DNA from: an uncultured Phascolarctobacterium sp.
Lineage (GTDB): Bacteria > Bacillota > Negativicutes > Acidaminococcales > Acidaminococcaceae
Direction: 5' to 3'
Length of the DNA stretch: 36,119 nt
NCBI RefSeq assembly: GCF_934190775.1
Contig: NZ_CAKPTG010000023.1
Location: 1 to 36,119 of the forward strand
Shown: in pieces, positions 7,798 through 16,839 of the stretch
Layout of the letters: the number at the start of each line of letters is the position of its first letter
Numbering within the stretch: the first letter of the stretch is position 1
Translations under genes and position numbers: made by a program
Notes under the pieces: generated by a model
The model's input: the letters and a program-made list of their open reading frames with translations, nothing else
Databases searched by the model: none
What the model was told of the DNA's origin: nothing

Positions 7798-7827
7798 TTG
7801 CTAACTTATCTTGATAAGAGGTATAAT
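7798..7827 (+). promoter_or_regulatory. RND operon promoter with palindrome in the spacer
   Basis: TTGCTA (7798-7803) and TATAAT (7822-7827) have an 18-nt spacing. The spacer contains the perfect inverted repeat CTTATC-TT-GATAAG (7805-7818). A repressor bound there would block polymerase, as is usual for efflux operons, but no regulator gene is adjacent. Confidence 0.55.
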
Positions 7828-7929
7828 ATTATTATCTATAACTATAATTACTCCGTAATAAACTCAGTTAAAATTAAACTTACCCCATTATAATTTACCC
7901 CGGAGAGAATGGTGCAGGGAGGAAAGAAA

Positions 7930-9048
7930 GTGAATTTACAGAATCGCAAGGTTAAGATAGCACTAGGCCTGATGCTGGCGGTATGCGTAATTATCGGTTA
8001 CCGTATTTACAGCAATATCCAGGCAGATAAGGCGCGTGCTGCCAAACTGTCGCAGGTGCGCAATGTGGCGGTTGTTACTGCTCATCCCGTAAGGCAGACG
8101 ATTGTTCCCAGTCTGAGCTTTTCCGGCAGTCTGGATCCTGAATGGCAGGCAGAGGTTGCTGCTAAGGTGGACGGACGCCTGGAAAAGGTTTATGTCCGTG
8201 AAGGCGACCGTGTGAGCCGCGGGCAGGTGTTGGCAATTTTGGAGCAGACGGATACCGATGCCGGTCTCTTGAATGCCAAAGGTAGTTTTCTTGATGCACA
8301 GACCAGCCTGCGTAAGGCGGAAACAGATTTGCAGCGCTATGAAAAGCTTTATGCTACGGGCGCAGTTTCGCAGCAGGTGGTAGATGATTACCGCTTTGCG
8401 CGTGATAATGCTGCAGCCAAGCTGGAGGCTGCCAGAGGCAGTCTGCGTGCGATGGAGTCTAAGTCTGAAGGCACGGTGCTGACAGCGCCGGCTGACGGAA
8501 TTGTTGCAAAGCGTTATTATCAGGAGGGTTATTACGCAAAGGCAGGTACGCCTATTTTTGCCGTTGCGGATATTTCTATGCTGAAAACTACGATTCATAT
8601 TCCAGAAGGACAGATTGCCGGTGTACACGTTGGCAATGAAGCAAGCATTACTCTGCCTGCTTATCCAGGTAAAAAGCTGCTAGGCAAAATTACCCGCATC
8701 GCTCCGGTAGCAGATTTGCCGGCGCATACCTTTGCGGCAGAGGTGAGCGTTGATAACAGCGAAGGTCTTTTGGCCGGCGTCTATGCTAACGTTACGCTTA
8801 CCGCTTCGCCTAAAGCTGATGTGCTGACTATTCCGGTGCAGGCTATTGTGATGCGTGATGACCAGCAGACAGTGTTTGTGGTTGATGATAAGGGTGTAGT
8901 GCAGCGTCGTGTGCTGAATGTCGGCTATACGAATGATAAGCTTGCTGAAATAGTGAGCGGACTTGATGAAAAGGATACTATTGTTACCGAAGGACATAAC
9001 AAGCTGCGTGAAGGCAGCAAGATAGATTTGAAAAAGGCTGGTAAATAA
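7930..9048 (+). CDS. RND efflux periplasmic adaptor (membrane fusion protein)
   Basis: The product (372 aa from GTG 7930) is the adaptor that links an inner-membrane RND pump to an outer-membrane channel. An N-terminal hydrophobic segment (about residues 8-27) anchors it; no lipobox cysteine is seen. The first half of the barrel-sandwich domain is VDGRLEKVYVREGDRVSRGQ, followed by a helical hairpin (about 100-170). The second half follows with GIVAKRYYQEGYYAKAGTP, and then beta-barrel and membrane-proximal domains. The GTG at 7930 has AGGGAGG eight bases upstream; an ATG at 7909 is in frame but its site is too close. The pump starts 2 nt after the stop. The substrate is unknown. Confidence 0.88.
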   Translation: MNLQNRKVKIALGLMLAVCVIIGYRIYSNIQADKARAAKLSQVRNVAVVTAHPVRQTIVPSLSFSGSLDPEWQAEVAAKVDGRLEKVYVREGDRVSRGQVLAILEQTDTDAGLLNAKGSFLDAQTSLRKAETDLQRYEKLYATGAVSQQVVDDYRFARDNAAAKLEAARGSLRAMESKSEGTVLTAPADGIVAKRYYQEGYYAKAGTPIFAVADISMLKTTIHIPEGQIAGVHVGNEASITLPAYPGKKLLGKITRIAPVADLPAHTFAAEVSVDNSEGLLAGVYANVTLTASPKADVLTIPVQAIVMRDDQQTVFVVDDKGVVQRRVLNVGYTNDKLAEIVSGLDEKDTIVTEGHNKLREGSKIDLKKAGK

Positions 9049-9050
9049 CG

Positions 9051-12000
9051 ATGATTGGAACATTTATCAAGCGGCCGGTCTTTACTACCATGTTTATTTT
9101 GCTGTTGGTGGTGTTCGGTATCCGCTGCTATCCGGAAATCGGAGTTGACCTGAATCCTGATGTTGATTTGCCTATTGTCAGCGTGCGTGTTACCTACAGC
9201 GGTGCTTCGCCGCAGGAAATGGAAACGCTGGTTACCAAGCCGATTGAGAACCGCGTCAGCCAGGTTTCCGGTATCAAGACGCTGTCTTCAACTGTGCTGG
9301 AAGGCTACAGTGAAACTGTTCTGGAATTTAATATCGGTGTAGACCCGCAGGTGAAGGCCAGTGAGGTGCGTGAAAAGGTTGCCAGTGTGCGCAAGGCTCT
9401 GCCTGATGATATCGACGAGCCGGTAACGCAGACAGTTGACATCAACTCCCGCGCTATTGTGGCCTATACCTTTGCTTCGCCTTCGCGCAGCCGTGGTGAA
9501 ATCCGCCGCATTGTGGAGGATAATATCAAGGATGAGCTGCAGATGGTGGAGGGCGTTTCCGAGGTTACCGTTGTCGGTGCCAGCCAGCGTGCTATCCGCA
9601 TTGTGCTGAAGCCGGAAAAGCTGGCGGAATATGGTATTGCCTATCAGACAGTGCGCAGTAAGCTGAACGCCAACAACTATAATACTCCCGGCGGTAAGGC
9701 AAAAAATGACGCTATGGAAATCACTGTGCGTACCTTGGGCAAGTATAACAATATTAATGATATTAAGCAGGTAGTAGTTGCCAATCATAACGGCCGTCCT
9801 GTTTATATTAGTGAAATTGCTGATGTTCTTGACTCCTGGGAGGATGAGGATACCTTTGCCAGTGCTAACGGCGTTCCCTGTGTTATGACCTTTGTGCGCA
9901 AGCAGTCCAAAACCAATACTGTTGATGTTACCGATAATGTCAATGCCAAGATGGAGGAGCTGAAGCACAGCAATCTGCCGCCTGATATCATTGTTGATAA
10001 GGTGCGCGACCAGTCCAACTATATCCGCGATAACATTGCGGATGTCTGGAATGCGATTCTTTTCGGCGGTTTTCTGGCGCTTTTGATAACATATCTTTTC
10101 CTGCGCAATTTCCGTGCGACAATTATCGGCGGTTTGTGTATTCCTACGTCTATTATCGCCACCTTCTTTATGATGAAGGTTATGGGCTTTACGCTGAATA
10201 ATATGTCGCTGATGGCTTTGAGCCTGGCAGTCGGCATTTTGATTGATGATGCGATTGTAGTAATTGAAAATATTTTCCGTCATATCGAGATGGGACAGAC
10301 GCCGTTTGTGGCAGCCAAGGAAGCGACGGAGGAGCTGACGCTGGCAATTTTGGCGACGTCCCTGAGCTTAATGGCTGTATTTGTGCCTATCGGCAATATG
10401 GGTGAAACCATCGGCCAGTTCTTTAAGCAGTTCGGTCTGACGGTTGCCTTTGCGGTAGCGTTCTCTACTATCGTAGCCTTTTCACTTACGCCAATGGTTT
10501 CGGCGTATTGGATTAAGGCAGAAACCGAGGAGCAGAGCAGCAAGGAGCGCACGCATTTTGTGCAGAGGGCTCTCGATAAATTCGAAGCAGGCTTTCAGTC
10601 CGTGCGTGAAATGTATGACAGCTTAATGGCCTGGGCTTTGGAAAGACCTAAGAAGGTTGTTGCCGTAGGCATCATTTCGCTGCTGCTGAATTTGCTGCTG
10701 CTGCCCTTTGTTGGCACGGAATTCCAACCTACATATGATTCGGGTGAATTCAGCGTCAATGTTAAGGCGCCCATCGGCACCAGTCTGCAAAAAACGGTAG
10801 AGCTGGCCAAGCCACTGCAGCAGGAGATTTCGCAGCTGCCGGAGGTTAAAATCGTAGCGCTTAATATCGGCAACGGCCGTAATCCTGTTAACCAGGGTTC
10901 GTTGGATATCCGCCTGAAGCCAAGCAATGAGCGTGAACGCAGCATGCAGCAGATTATGGATGATTTGCGCGGACGCTTCCAAAATGTTGAAGGCCTGAAG
11001 GTTACCGTTGTATCCAACCAGGGCGGCGGCCGTGGCGACAGCCGTCCGGTGCAGGTAGGCCTGCGCGGCAGTAATATCAAGGAGCTGAAAAATTACGCTC
11101 AGCAGCTGGCGGATATGCTGCGTCAAACTGAGGGTGCGACCGATGTTGATATATCCGACTCGGAAGAGCAGCCGGAAATCGTAGTTAAGTTGGACCACGC
11201 CAAGGCCAGCGAATTCGGTCTTGATGCTACGGAGGTCGGTAAGGTTATCGAAATGGCTATCATGGGCAAAAGCACCAGCAACAGCTATACTATCGGTGAC
11301 AATGACTATGATATTATCCTGCAGTTGGAGCAAAGCCAGCGCACTAATATCAATGATGTTATGAACCTGCGCATTTCTTCTTCCGCAGGCCAGTTCATCC
11401 GCCTGGGTGATATTGCCGATGTGCGTTACGGCAGCGGTCCTACACGCATTGAGCGTGAGGATAAGCAGCGTCAGATCGTTGTTTATGCCAATACAGTAGG
11501 TATTTCGCCCGGTGATTTAATCAGCAAGGTGCGCAACGAATATATTCCTGAGCTGAATTTGCCGCCGGGATATAACTATAAGATGATTGGTCAGGCCGAT
11601 AATATGGCACGCTCCTTTAAAGAGGTTTATAAGGCTGTTATTCTGGCCATAGTTGTGGTATACATGGTGCTGGCGGCGCAGTTCGAAAGCTTTTCGCAGC
11701 CGCTGATTATCATGGTATCACTGCCATTTGCGATTATCGGTGCTATCCTGGGCCTGCTTGTTGCAGGACAGACGGCGAACATGATGAGCATGATTGGCTT
11801 TACGATGCTTCTTGGTCTTGTTACCAAAAATGCAATTCTGCTGATTGACTATGCCAACCAGGAGCGGGAAAAGGGCATGTCTATCCGTGAAGCAGTACTT
11901 CTGGCCTGCTCACTGCGTCTGCGTCCTATTCTGATGACTACCTTGTCTACGATACTCGGTATGTTGCCGATTGCTCTCGGTATCGGCGAGGGTGCGGAGC

Positions 12001-12134
12001 TGCGCCAGTCTATGGGCGTGGTGCTGATAGGCGGCTTAACAACCTCCACCTTACTGACGTTGGTGGTTGTTCCGTTGATTTATCTGCTCTTTGAGGAGTG
12101 GAAGGCGAAAAACTATGTGCAAAGAGGAGAATAG
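9051..12134 (+). CDS. RND family efflux pump (HAE1/AcrB-like)
   Basis: This 1027-aa inner-membrane transporter uses the proton gradient to expel hydrophobic compounds. It has the AcrB layout: TM1 near 9-24, a large periplasmic loop, TM2-6 with the proton-relay pair Asp399-Asp400 in GILIDDAIVVIENI, a second periplasmic loop from about 545, and TM8-12 with the relay lysine in LGLVTKNAILLIDYAN. All key relay residues are intact. The adaptor is immediately upstream, so the pair is one operon. No outer-membrane TolC-like gene lies in the window; the channel must be encoded elsewhere. Drug class cannot be inferred. Confidence 0.93.
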   Translation: MIGTFIKRPVFTTMFILLLVVFGIRCYPEIGVDLNPDVDLPIVSVRVTYSGASPQEMETLVTKPIENRVSQVSGIKTLSSTVLEGYSETVLEFNIGVDPQVKASEVREKVASVRKALPDDIDEPVTQTVDINSRAIVAYTFASPSRSRGEIRRIVEDNIKDELQMVEGVSEVTVVGASQRAIRIVLKPEKLAEYGIAYQTVRSKLNANNYNTPGGKAKNDAMEITVRTLGKYNNINDIKQVVVANHNGRPVYISEIADVLDSWEDEDTFASANGVPCVMTFVRKQSKTNTVDVTDNVNAKMEELKHSNLPPDIIVDKVRDQSNYIRDNIADVWNAILFGGFLALLITYLFLRNFRATIIGGLCIPTSIIATFFMMKVMGFTLNNMSLMALSLAVGILIDDAIVVIENIFRHIEMGQTPFVAAKEATEELTLAILATSLSLMAVFVPIGNMGETIGQFFKQFGLTVAFAVAFSTIVAFSLTPMVSAYWIKAETEEQSSKERTHFVQRALDKFEAGFQSVREMYDSLMAWALERPKKVVAVGIISLLLNLLLLPFVGTEFQPTYDSGEFSVNVKAPIGTSLQKTVELAKPLQQEISQLPEVKIVALNIGNGRNPVNQGSLDIRLKPSNERERSMQQIMDDLRGRFQNVEGLKVTVVSNQGGGRGDSRPVQVGLRGSNIKELKNYAQQLADMLRQTEGATDVDISDSEEQPEIVVKLDHAKASEFGLDATEVGKVIEMAIMGKSTSNSYTIGDNDYDIILQLEQSQRTNINDVMNLRISSSAGQFIRLGDIADVRYGSGPTRIEREDKQRQIVVYANTVGISPGDLISKVRNEYIPELNLPPGYNYKMIGQADNMARSFKEVYKAVILAIVVVYMVLAAQFESFSQPLIIMVSLPFAIIGAILGLLVAGQTANMMSMIGFTMLLGLVTKNAILLIDYANQEREKGMSIREAVLLACSLRLRPILMTTLSTILGMLPIALGIGEGAELRQSMGVVLIGGLTTSTLLTLVVVPLIYLLFEEWKAKNYVQRGE

Positions 12135-12136
12135 GC

Positions 12137-13072
12137 GTGAAACAGTTGACACCCAAGGCCTTTGCCGATTACTTGGCAGAGGCTGCAGAAAAAATCCGTC
12201 AGGATGGTTTTAGTATTGTTAAAGATAAGCCGATTAATTATGGCCAGCAGATTGCAGTGCAGTTTTGCGAGGCCAAGGCATCCGTGAATATATATAATGG
12301 CAAAAAAGGACTGACGCATGTTTATAACGGCGATAGTGCTTTAAAGCAAAGATTACTGCTGCTGCTGGAGGGAGTGCAGACTGCGTCTGAGGAGCTGCAG
12401 CCTGCAGCCGCAGGAGCAACAGTAAGCAACGGCCTGTGGGCTGGCAGTGATGAATCCGGCAAGGGTGATTTCTTCGGCAGTCTGGTTGTGGCGGCCACGG
12501 TAGTGGACAACACAACGGCAGCGAAGCTGCAGGCTGCGGGCGTTAAGGACTGCAAGCTGCTGACTGATAAAAAAATACTTGAGCTGGAGGATGTTATCAA
12601 GGCTACGGTTGTTGATTACAGCGTGCTGGAGCTGAAGCCGAAGATTTATAATCTGCGCTACGAGCAGGTTGCGGCAGCCGGCGGCAAGCTCAATCAGCTT
12701 TTAGGCTACGGACATGTGGCGGCTTTGAGTCAGGTGCTGGAGCGGCAAAAGGATTGCCACAGCGCTTTGATTGACCAGTTCACCCAGTCTACGGTGAATT
12801 TAAAGGCTTTGCAGCAGCGTTTCCACGGCTGCAGCGTGCGCCAGCAGCCTAAGGCAGAAAGCAATCTGGCGGTTGCTGCTGCTTCGGTGCTGGCCCGCGC
12901 CCGTTTCTTGCGGACGATGGACGAGCTGGCGCAGCAGGCCGGCGTAGGCGAGCTGCCGAAGGGCGGCGGCGAGCAGGCAACGGCCTGCGCCCGCCGCTTA
13001 GCAGAAAAATACGGCAAGGATGCTTTGCGTGAATATGTAAAGCTGCACTTTGCCAATTACAAAAGAGTGTAG
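12137..13072 (+). CDS. rnhC: Ribonuclease HIII
   Basis: RNase HIII cleaves the RNA strand of RNA-DNA hybrids. The 311-aa protein has the extra N-terminal substrate-binding domain (about 1-85) that marks HIII, then the catalytic domain beginning GSDESGKGDFFG with the Asp-Glu pair. Further acidic residues lie in ALIDQFTQ, and the family segment QQPKAESNLAVAAASVLARA is present. I place the start at GTG 12137 behind AGAGGAG; a longer frame from 12098 would overlap the pump gene by 37 bp. It begins 2 nt after the pump stop, so it is probably co-transcribed although functionally unrelated. Confidence 0.92.
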   Translation: MKQLTPKAFADYLAEAAEKIRQDGFSIVKDKPINYGQQIAVQFCEAKASVNIYNGKKGLTHVYNGDSALKQRLLLLLEGVQTASEELQPAAAGATVSNGLWAGSDESGKGDFFGSLVVAATVVDNTTAAKLQAAGVKDCKLLTDKKILELEDVIKATVVDYSVLELKPKIYNLRYEQVAAAGGKLNQLLGYGHVAALSQVLERQKDCHSALIDQFTQSTVNLKALQQRFHGCSVRQQPKAESNLAVAAASVLARARFLRTMDELAQQAGVGELPKGGGEQATACARRLAEKYGKDALREYVKLHFANYKRV

Positions 13073-13077
13073 AGATT

Positions 13078-13926
13078 ATGAAAAAACTTATTGTTAACGC
13101 AGATGATTTCGGTCTGCATCCTTTGATTAACGCAGGTATTATCAAGGGCTATCGGGAGGGCTTTATTACCAGCACCTCACTGATGCCTAGCGCGCCCTGC
13201 TGGCAGGAGGCGGTGCAGCTGGCGCAGGAAAATCCTCAGCTCGGCATAGGCGTGCATCTGACGCTTGTCGGCAGCGTGGCACCTGTGCTGCCTGCAGGCA
13301 AGGTCAGCAGCCTGTTGGATGAGCAGGAATTGTTTTTGCCTGATTACGTTGCCTTTGCCAAACGCTTTTACAGCGGCAGCGTCAAGCGCAGCGAGCTGGA
13401 AGCGGAGCTGCGCGCGCAAATCGAAAGGGCGCTGGAAGCAAAAATAAACATTACGCATATCGACAGTCATCAGCATACGCATGTGCTGCCGGGAATTAAT
13501 GCACTTGTATTAAAGCTCTGTAATGAGTATAATATTATAAGGGTACGTATACCTAAGGAGGCCTATACCTTTACCGGCGGCTTTCATACAGGTATCGGCA
13601 GAATGATCGGACGCAGCGGGCTAAGCTTTTGTGCTCAGCTGGCGGCGCAGCGCGCCGACAGCCTTGGCCTAAAGCATCCGCAGCATTTCTTCGGGATGCT
13701 GGCGGGAGGTCATCTGAATGCGGAGCTGGTAGGCAATATCCTGCGTCAGCTTCCGGATGGCGTCAGCGAGCTGATGACACATCCCGGTCTTGATTCTGTT
13801 GCCTTGGGAAAAATATTTCCCTGGCAATATCATTGGCAGGAGGAAATGCAGGCGTACCTTGACAGCGGCAATAAAAAGCTGCTGGAGCAGGAGCATATTC
13901 AGCCTGTGAATTTTACGGCCTGCTAA
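13078..13926 (+). CDS. YdjC/ChbG/HpnK family carbohydrate deacetylase
   Basis: Members of this TIM-barrel family remove acetyl or related groups from amino sugars such as chitobiose in a metal-dependent reaction. The 282-aa protein has the metal-binding motif NADDFGLH (Asp9, Asp10), His60 in GVHLTLVG, and HIDSHQHTHVLPGI (His131 and His133). No signal peptide is seen, so it should be cytoplasmic. It starts 5 nt after rnhC with only a weak ribosome-binding site. The next two genes encode a YbhN-type membrane protein and a PMT-type glycosyltransferase. That favours deacetylation of a lipid-linked sugar over chitin breakdown, which is inference from context. Confidence 0.85.
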   Translation: MKKLIVNADDFGLHPLINAGIIKGYREGFITSTSLMPSAPCWQEAVQLAQENPQLGIGVHLTLVGSVAPVLPAGKVSSLLDEQELFLPDYVAFAKRFYSGSVKRSELEAELRAQIERALEAKINITHIDSHQHTHVLPGINALVLKLCNEYNIIRVRIPKEAYTFTGGFHTGIGRMIGRSGLSFCAQLAAQRADSLGLKHPQHFFGMLAGGHLNAELVGNILRQLPDGVSELMTHPGLDSVALGKIFPWQYHWQEEMQAYLDSGNKKLLEQEHIQPVNFTAC

Positions 13927-13967
13927 AGCTCTTGTACTAAAAAATAAGCTCATTTGGAGTCTGCTAG

Positions 13968-14987
13968 ATGAATAAAAAATTATTGTTCCGCCTAGGTCTG
14001 CTTTTTGGCTTTGTGCTGTTGATTTCGGCGGCGGTTATTTATTTTACATTTGATATACGGACCTTGGAATACCTGACGATGTTTGAGCCTCGCTGTATTC
14101 TGCTGGCTTTGTCATGCCTTGCGATAGGCTTGATTTTTGATGGTCTGCGTCTGATTACCCTGGCTTCGGTGACAGACGAGAAGCTGACCTTTCATCAGAT
14201 TGTGAATGTAGTTCTGAGCAACTACTTTTTGGCGCTGGTAACGCCTGGTGCCAGCGGTGGCGCTATCGCTCAGGTTATGTTTATGCGTAAGGCCGGGGTG
14301 CCTGTCGCCAAATCTACGGTAGTAGTTTTGGTGCGCACCGTCATGTCCATAATCTTTCTTATCTTGCTGGTGCCGGTGGTTTTGCACAGTGATGAGGATA
14401 TAGTAAAATGGATGCCTGCGTCGGTACTGACGATTCTTTCGGTACTGTTTATATCACTGCCGATAATCGTAATTTCCTTGCTGCAAACACGTTATCCTGA
14501 GAAGGCGATTATGTGGTTTACCCGCAAGCTTTCATTTACTACGCAGCGCAACTGCTTTATCTGGTATAACGAATTTAAAAATGCCGTTGTAGTTATGGGT
14601 AAGCATCCGAAAATGGTTTTCCGTGCGTTTATTGAATCCGGCATGAGCCTGCTCTTTATTTATGCAACTGTGCCTGCGTATTTCACCGGTCTGAATATTG
14701 ATTTTGATTTGCAGCAGGTAATGGGACGCATGGTGCTGCTGAATTTAATACTGTATTTTTCGCCGACTCCCGGTGGCAGTGGTGTAGCGGAGGCAGGCTT
14801 CTTGGTGCTGTTTTCCAATATCCTGCCTAACGGTGTGGAAGGCATTATGGCTGTTCTCTGGCGCTTTACGGCAGAATATCTGCCCTTTATGCTGGGAGCG
14901 GTAGTAACCATCAGAGCTTTTGGCAGCGATGTGCTGAATATGGCATCGCTCAAGAGTAAAACTACCGAAGGCAAGAAAAATGAGTAG
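13968..14987 (+). CDS. Lysylphosphatidylglycerol synthase-type membrane protein (UPF0104/YbhN, flippase-like)
   Basis: This 339-aa integral membrane protein has about eight hydrophobic segments. It shows the family pattern of LALVTPGASGGAIAQVMFM near residue 85 and a second conserved stretch, FSPTPGGSGVAEAG, around 260. The family includes the membrane half of MprF, which flips a modified lipid; free-standing members often sit beside lipid or glycan synthesis genes. Here it lies between a deacetylase and an ArnT-like enzyme, so a role in moving or supplying a lipid-linked sugar is a reasonable inference. TTGGAG precedes the ATG. Confidence 0.8.
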   Translation: MNKKLLFRLGLLFGFVLLISAAVIYFTFDIRTLEYLTMFEPRCILLALSCLAIGLIFDGLRLITLASVTDEKLTFHQIVNVVLSNYFLALVTPGASGGAIAQVMFMRKAGVPVAKSTVVVLVRTVMSIIFLILLVPVVLHSDEDIVKWMPASVLTILSVLFISLPIIVISLLQTRYPEKAIMWFTRKLSFTTQRNCFIWYNEFKNAVVVMGKHPKMVFRAFIESGMSLLFIYATVPAYFTGLNIDFDLQQVMGRMVLLNLILYFSPTPGGSGVAEAGFLVLFSNILPNGVEGIMAVLWRFTAEYLPFMLGAVVTIRAFGSDVLNMASLKSKTTEGKKNE

Positions 14988-15029
14988 CTATAAGATAAAT
15001 TTTGAAATTATTTTGAGGGATGGAAACTG

Positions 15030-16589
15030 ATGAATCAGATTGAAAAAAATAGCCTGCTGATTGTAGCAGGCACTGCGTTATTTATGATTATGTTCGGTAT
15101 CGGCAGCGTTCCGCTGCTGGATCCGGATGAACCCGTATATGCGGAAACAGCAAGAGAAATGCTGGCTGCCGGTGACTTTTTGTCACCGAGAATTTTTGGT
15201 AATTTTTGGTATGATAAGCCGCCAATGTACTATTGGCTGGTTGCTTTTGCGCAATTTATTTTTGGTGATGGTGAGTTTGCGGCCCGTTTTCCTGCGGCGT
15301 TGATGGCCTGCGGGACCTCTGTGATGATGTATGTAGGCATTACCGGACTGTTTAATGAACGTGCAGGCTTTTGGTCTGCCATGATACTTACAAGCTGTGT
15401 AGAATTTTTCTATATGGGCAAGGCGGCGGTGACAGACACAACGCTGCTCTTTTTTATGACAGGTGCGTTGCTGAGCTTTATCCATAAGCGTTATTGGCTG
15501 ATGTATGTGTGCATGGCGCTGGCTACTGTTACCAAAGGTCCTATCGGCATAGTTTTTCCGGGTGCGATAATTTTTCTGTATCTGGTGGTTATGGGCCAGC
15601 TGCGTGAGATTTTGCGCATGCATGTTATCCGTGGTCTGCTGCTGTATTTTCTCATCGCATCACCTTGGTATTACGCTATGTATACCGTGCATGGCATGGA
15701 ATTTATCAATACCTTCCTGGGCTTTCACAATATAACGCGTTTTACGACGGCTGAGCATGCCAACCGCGTTACCTTCTGGTATTATTTTCCTGTAATAATC
15801 TTAGGCTTGTTCCCCTGGACTGGTATGCTGTGGCAGGCTGCTAAAGCATCTGTCAGCGAAAGCCGTATAGATGATATGCGTAAGCTGCTTTTTTTTCACG
15901 TTTGGTGGATTTTCGTGCTGCTGTTCTTTACGATCTGCAAAACGAAGCTCGTATCCTATATTCTTCCGTTATTCCCTGCAATGTCGGTAATTATCGGCTG
16001 GAATATAGCGAGAATGCAAAGCAGACTGCGCCATAATACAACCTTTTACGGTTGGGCGGCAGGCAGCGGTATTATGTTTGTCCTGCTCGGCGTTGGCTGG
16101 ATTGTCGGTGCGCAGTATCTGCCGGAGGCTGATTTCAGCCTGGTGATGCTGGGCGTGCTGACACTGCTTTTGGGTGCAGCGGCAGTCTTTGCGCTGCTGT
16201 ATTATCGCGATATCGAGCTGGCCTCCTGGCTGCATGTGATGATCGGCGCGGTGACGATGTGTGTTGCCTTCGCTTTTGTTCTGCCCGTGATTGCAGACCG
16301 CTTCAGTGTAAAAACTATGAGCAGCGTGTATAAGGAGCAATGTGAGCAGCAGACGCCTATTTATGTCGATAAGTTCCTGCGTCCCGGCTTCATGTATTAT
16401 GCAGGCAAGCCTGGTATCGAAATGATTCCTCAGACCGGTGCCTTGACAGATGCGCTGCGTGACGGAAGCAAAAAATATCTGCTGGTGCGCGGTTTGGAAT
16501 ATCGTCGCGTGCAGAAGGCAGGTCCTTTGCCGAATAATGTGCGTACAGTAAAGGAAATCAGTGATATTTATCTGCTGGAGCAAAATTGA
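15030..16589 (+). CDS. PMT/ArnT-type (GT-C) glycosyltransferase
   Basis: The 519-aa protein is a polytopic GT-C enzyme that takes sugars from polyprenyl phosphate on the outer face of the inner membrane. The first loop after TM1 holds the catalytic acidic motif LLDPDEPVYAETAREML (around 29-46), followed by FWYDKPPMYYWL, both typical of the ArnT/PMT family. At least ten hydrophobic segments and a soluble C-terminal domain follow. ArnT itself adds aminoarabinose to lipid A. The acceptor here is unknown, but lipid A or an envelope glycan is plausible with the adjacent deacetylase and flippase-like gene. GAGGGATGG supports the start. Strong terminators follow. Confidence 0.85.
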   Translation: MNQIEKNSLLIVAGTALFMIMFGIGSVPLLDPDEPVYAETAREMLAAGDFLSPRIFGNFWYDKPPMYYWLVAFAQFIFGDGEFAARFPAALMACGTSVMMYVGITGLFNERAGFWSAMILTSCVEFFYMGKAAVTDTTLLFFMTGALLSFIHKRYWLMYVCMALATVTKGPIGIVFPGAIIFLYLVVMGQLREILRMHVIRGLLLYFLIASPWYYAMYTVHGMEFINTFLGFHNITRFTTAEHANRVTFWYYFPVIILGLFPWTGMLWQAAKASVSESRIDDMRKLLFFHVWWIFVLLFFTICKTKLVSYILPLFPAMSVIIGWNIARMQSRLRHNTTFYGWAAGSGIMFVLLGVGWIVGAQYLPEADFSLVMLGVLTLLLGAAAVFALLYYRDIELASWLHVMIGAVTMCVAFAFVLPVIADRFSVKTMSSVYKEQCEQQTPIYVDKFLRPGFMYYAGKPGIEMIPQTGALTDALRDGSKKYLLVRGLEYRRVQKAGPLPNNVRTVKEISDIYLLEQN

Positions 16590-16611
16590 GTATTAATAAT
16601 CAACCGTTGAG

Positions 16612-16635
16612 AGGCTGAAACAGAACTCAGCCTTT
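16612..16635 (+). terminator. Weak hairpin after the glycosyltransferase gene
   Basis: The 7-bp stem AGGCTGA (16612-16618) pairs with TCAGCCT (16627-16633) and has only a short T tail. It precedes a better terminator. Confidence 0.45.
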
Positions 16636-16640
16636 AACAG

Positions 16641-16686
16641 AAAAAACAGTGGAGGGTTACCGTCAGATAAATTCCCACTGTTTTTT
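16641..16686 (+). terminator. Main terminator of the plus-strand run
   Basis: AAAAAACAGTGG (16641-16652) pairs with CCACTGTTTTTT (16675-16686) around a 22-nt loop. The 3' arm is itself a T6 run. Confidence 0.8.
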
Positions 16687-16771
16687 AGTGTAAAAAATAA
16701 AAAATTCTTAAACTATAGCGATTCTATAATTTGTGAGGTTGGTTTTATCCCAGCCGCTTTTCTTATGCAAA

Positions 16772-16815
16772 AACTCCCCATCCGTCTTACCTTTCGGTAA
16801 GAAAGATGGGGAGTT
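16772..16815 (-). terminator. ilvD terminator
   Basis: The 11-bp stem AACTCCCCATC (16772-16782) pairs with GATGGGGAGTT (16805-16815), with an inner CTTAC/GTAAG stem. The minus strand continues into TTTTT, and the plus strand also has a T5 run, so it probably works both ways between convergent genes. Confidence 0.85.
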
Positions 16816-16839
16816 GCTTTTTCAGCTTATATAATTCTT

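Noticed and set aside
9288..10283. 331-codon open frame antisense to the RND pump
   Set aside because: Shadow frame with low-complexity Asn/His/Ile content and no support for translation.
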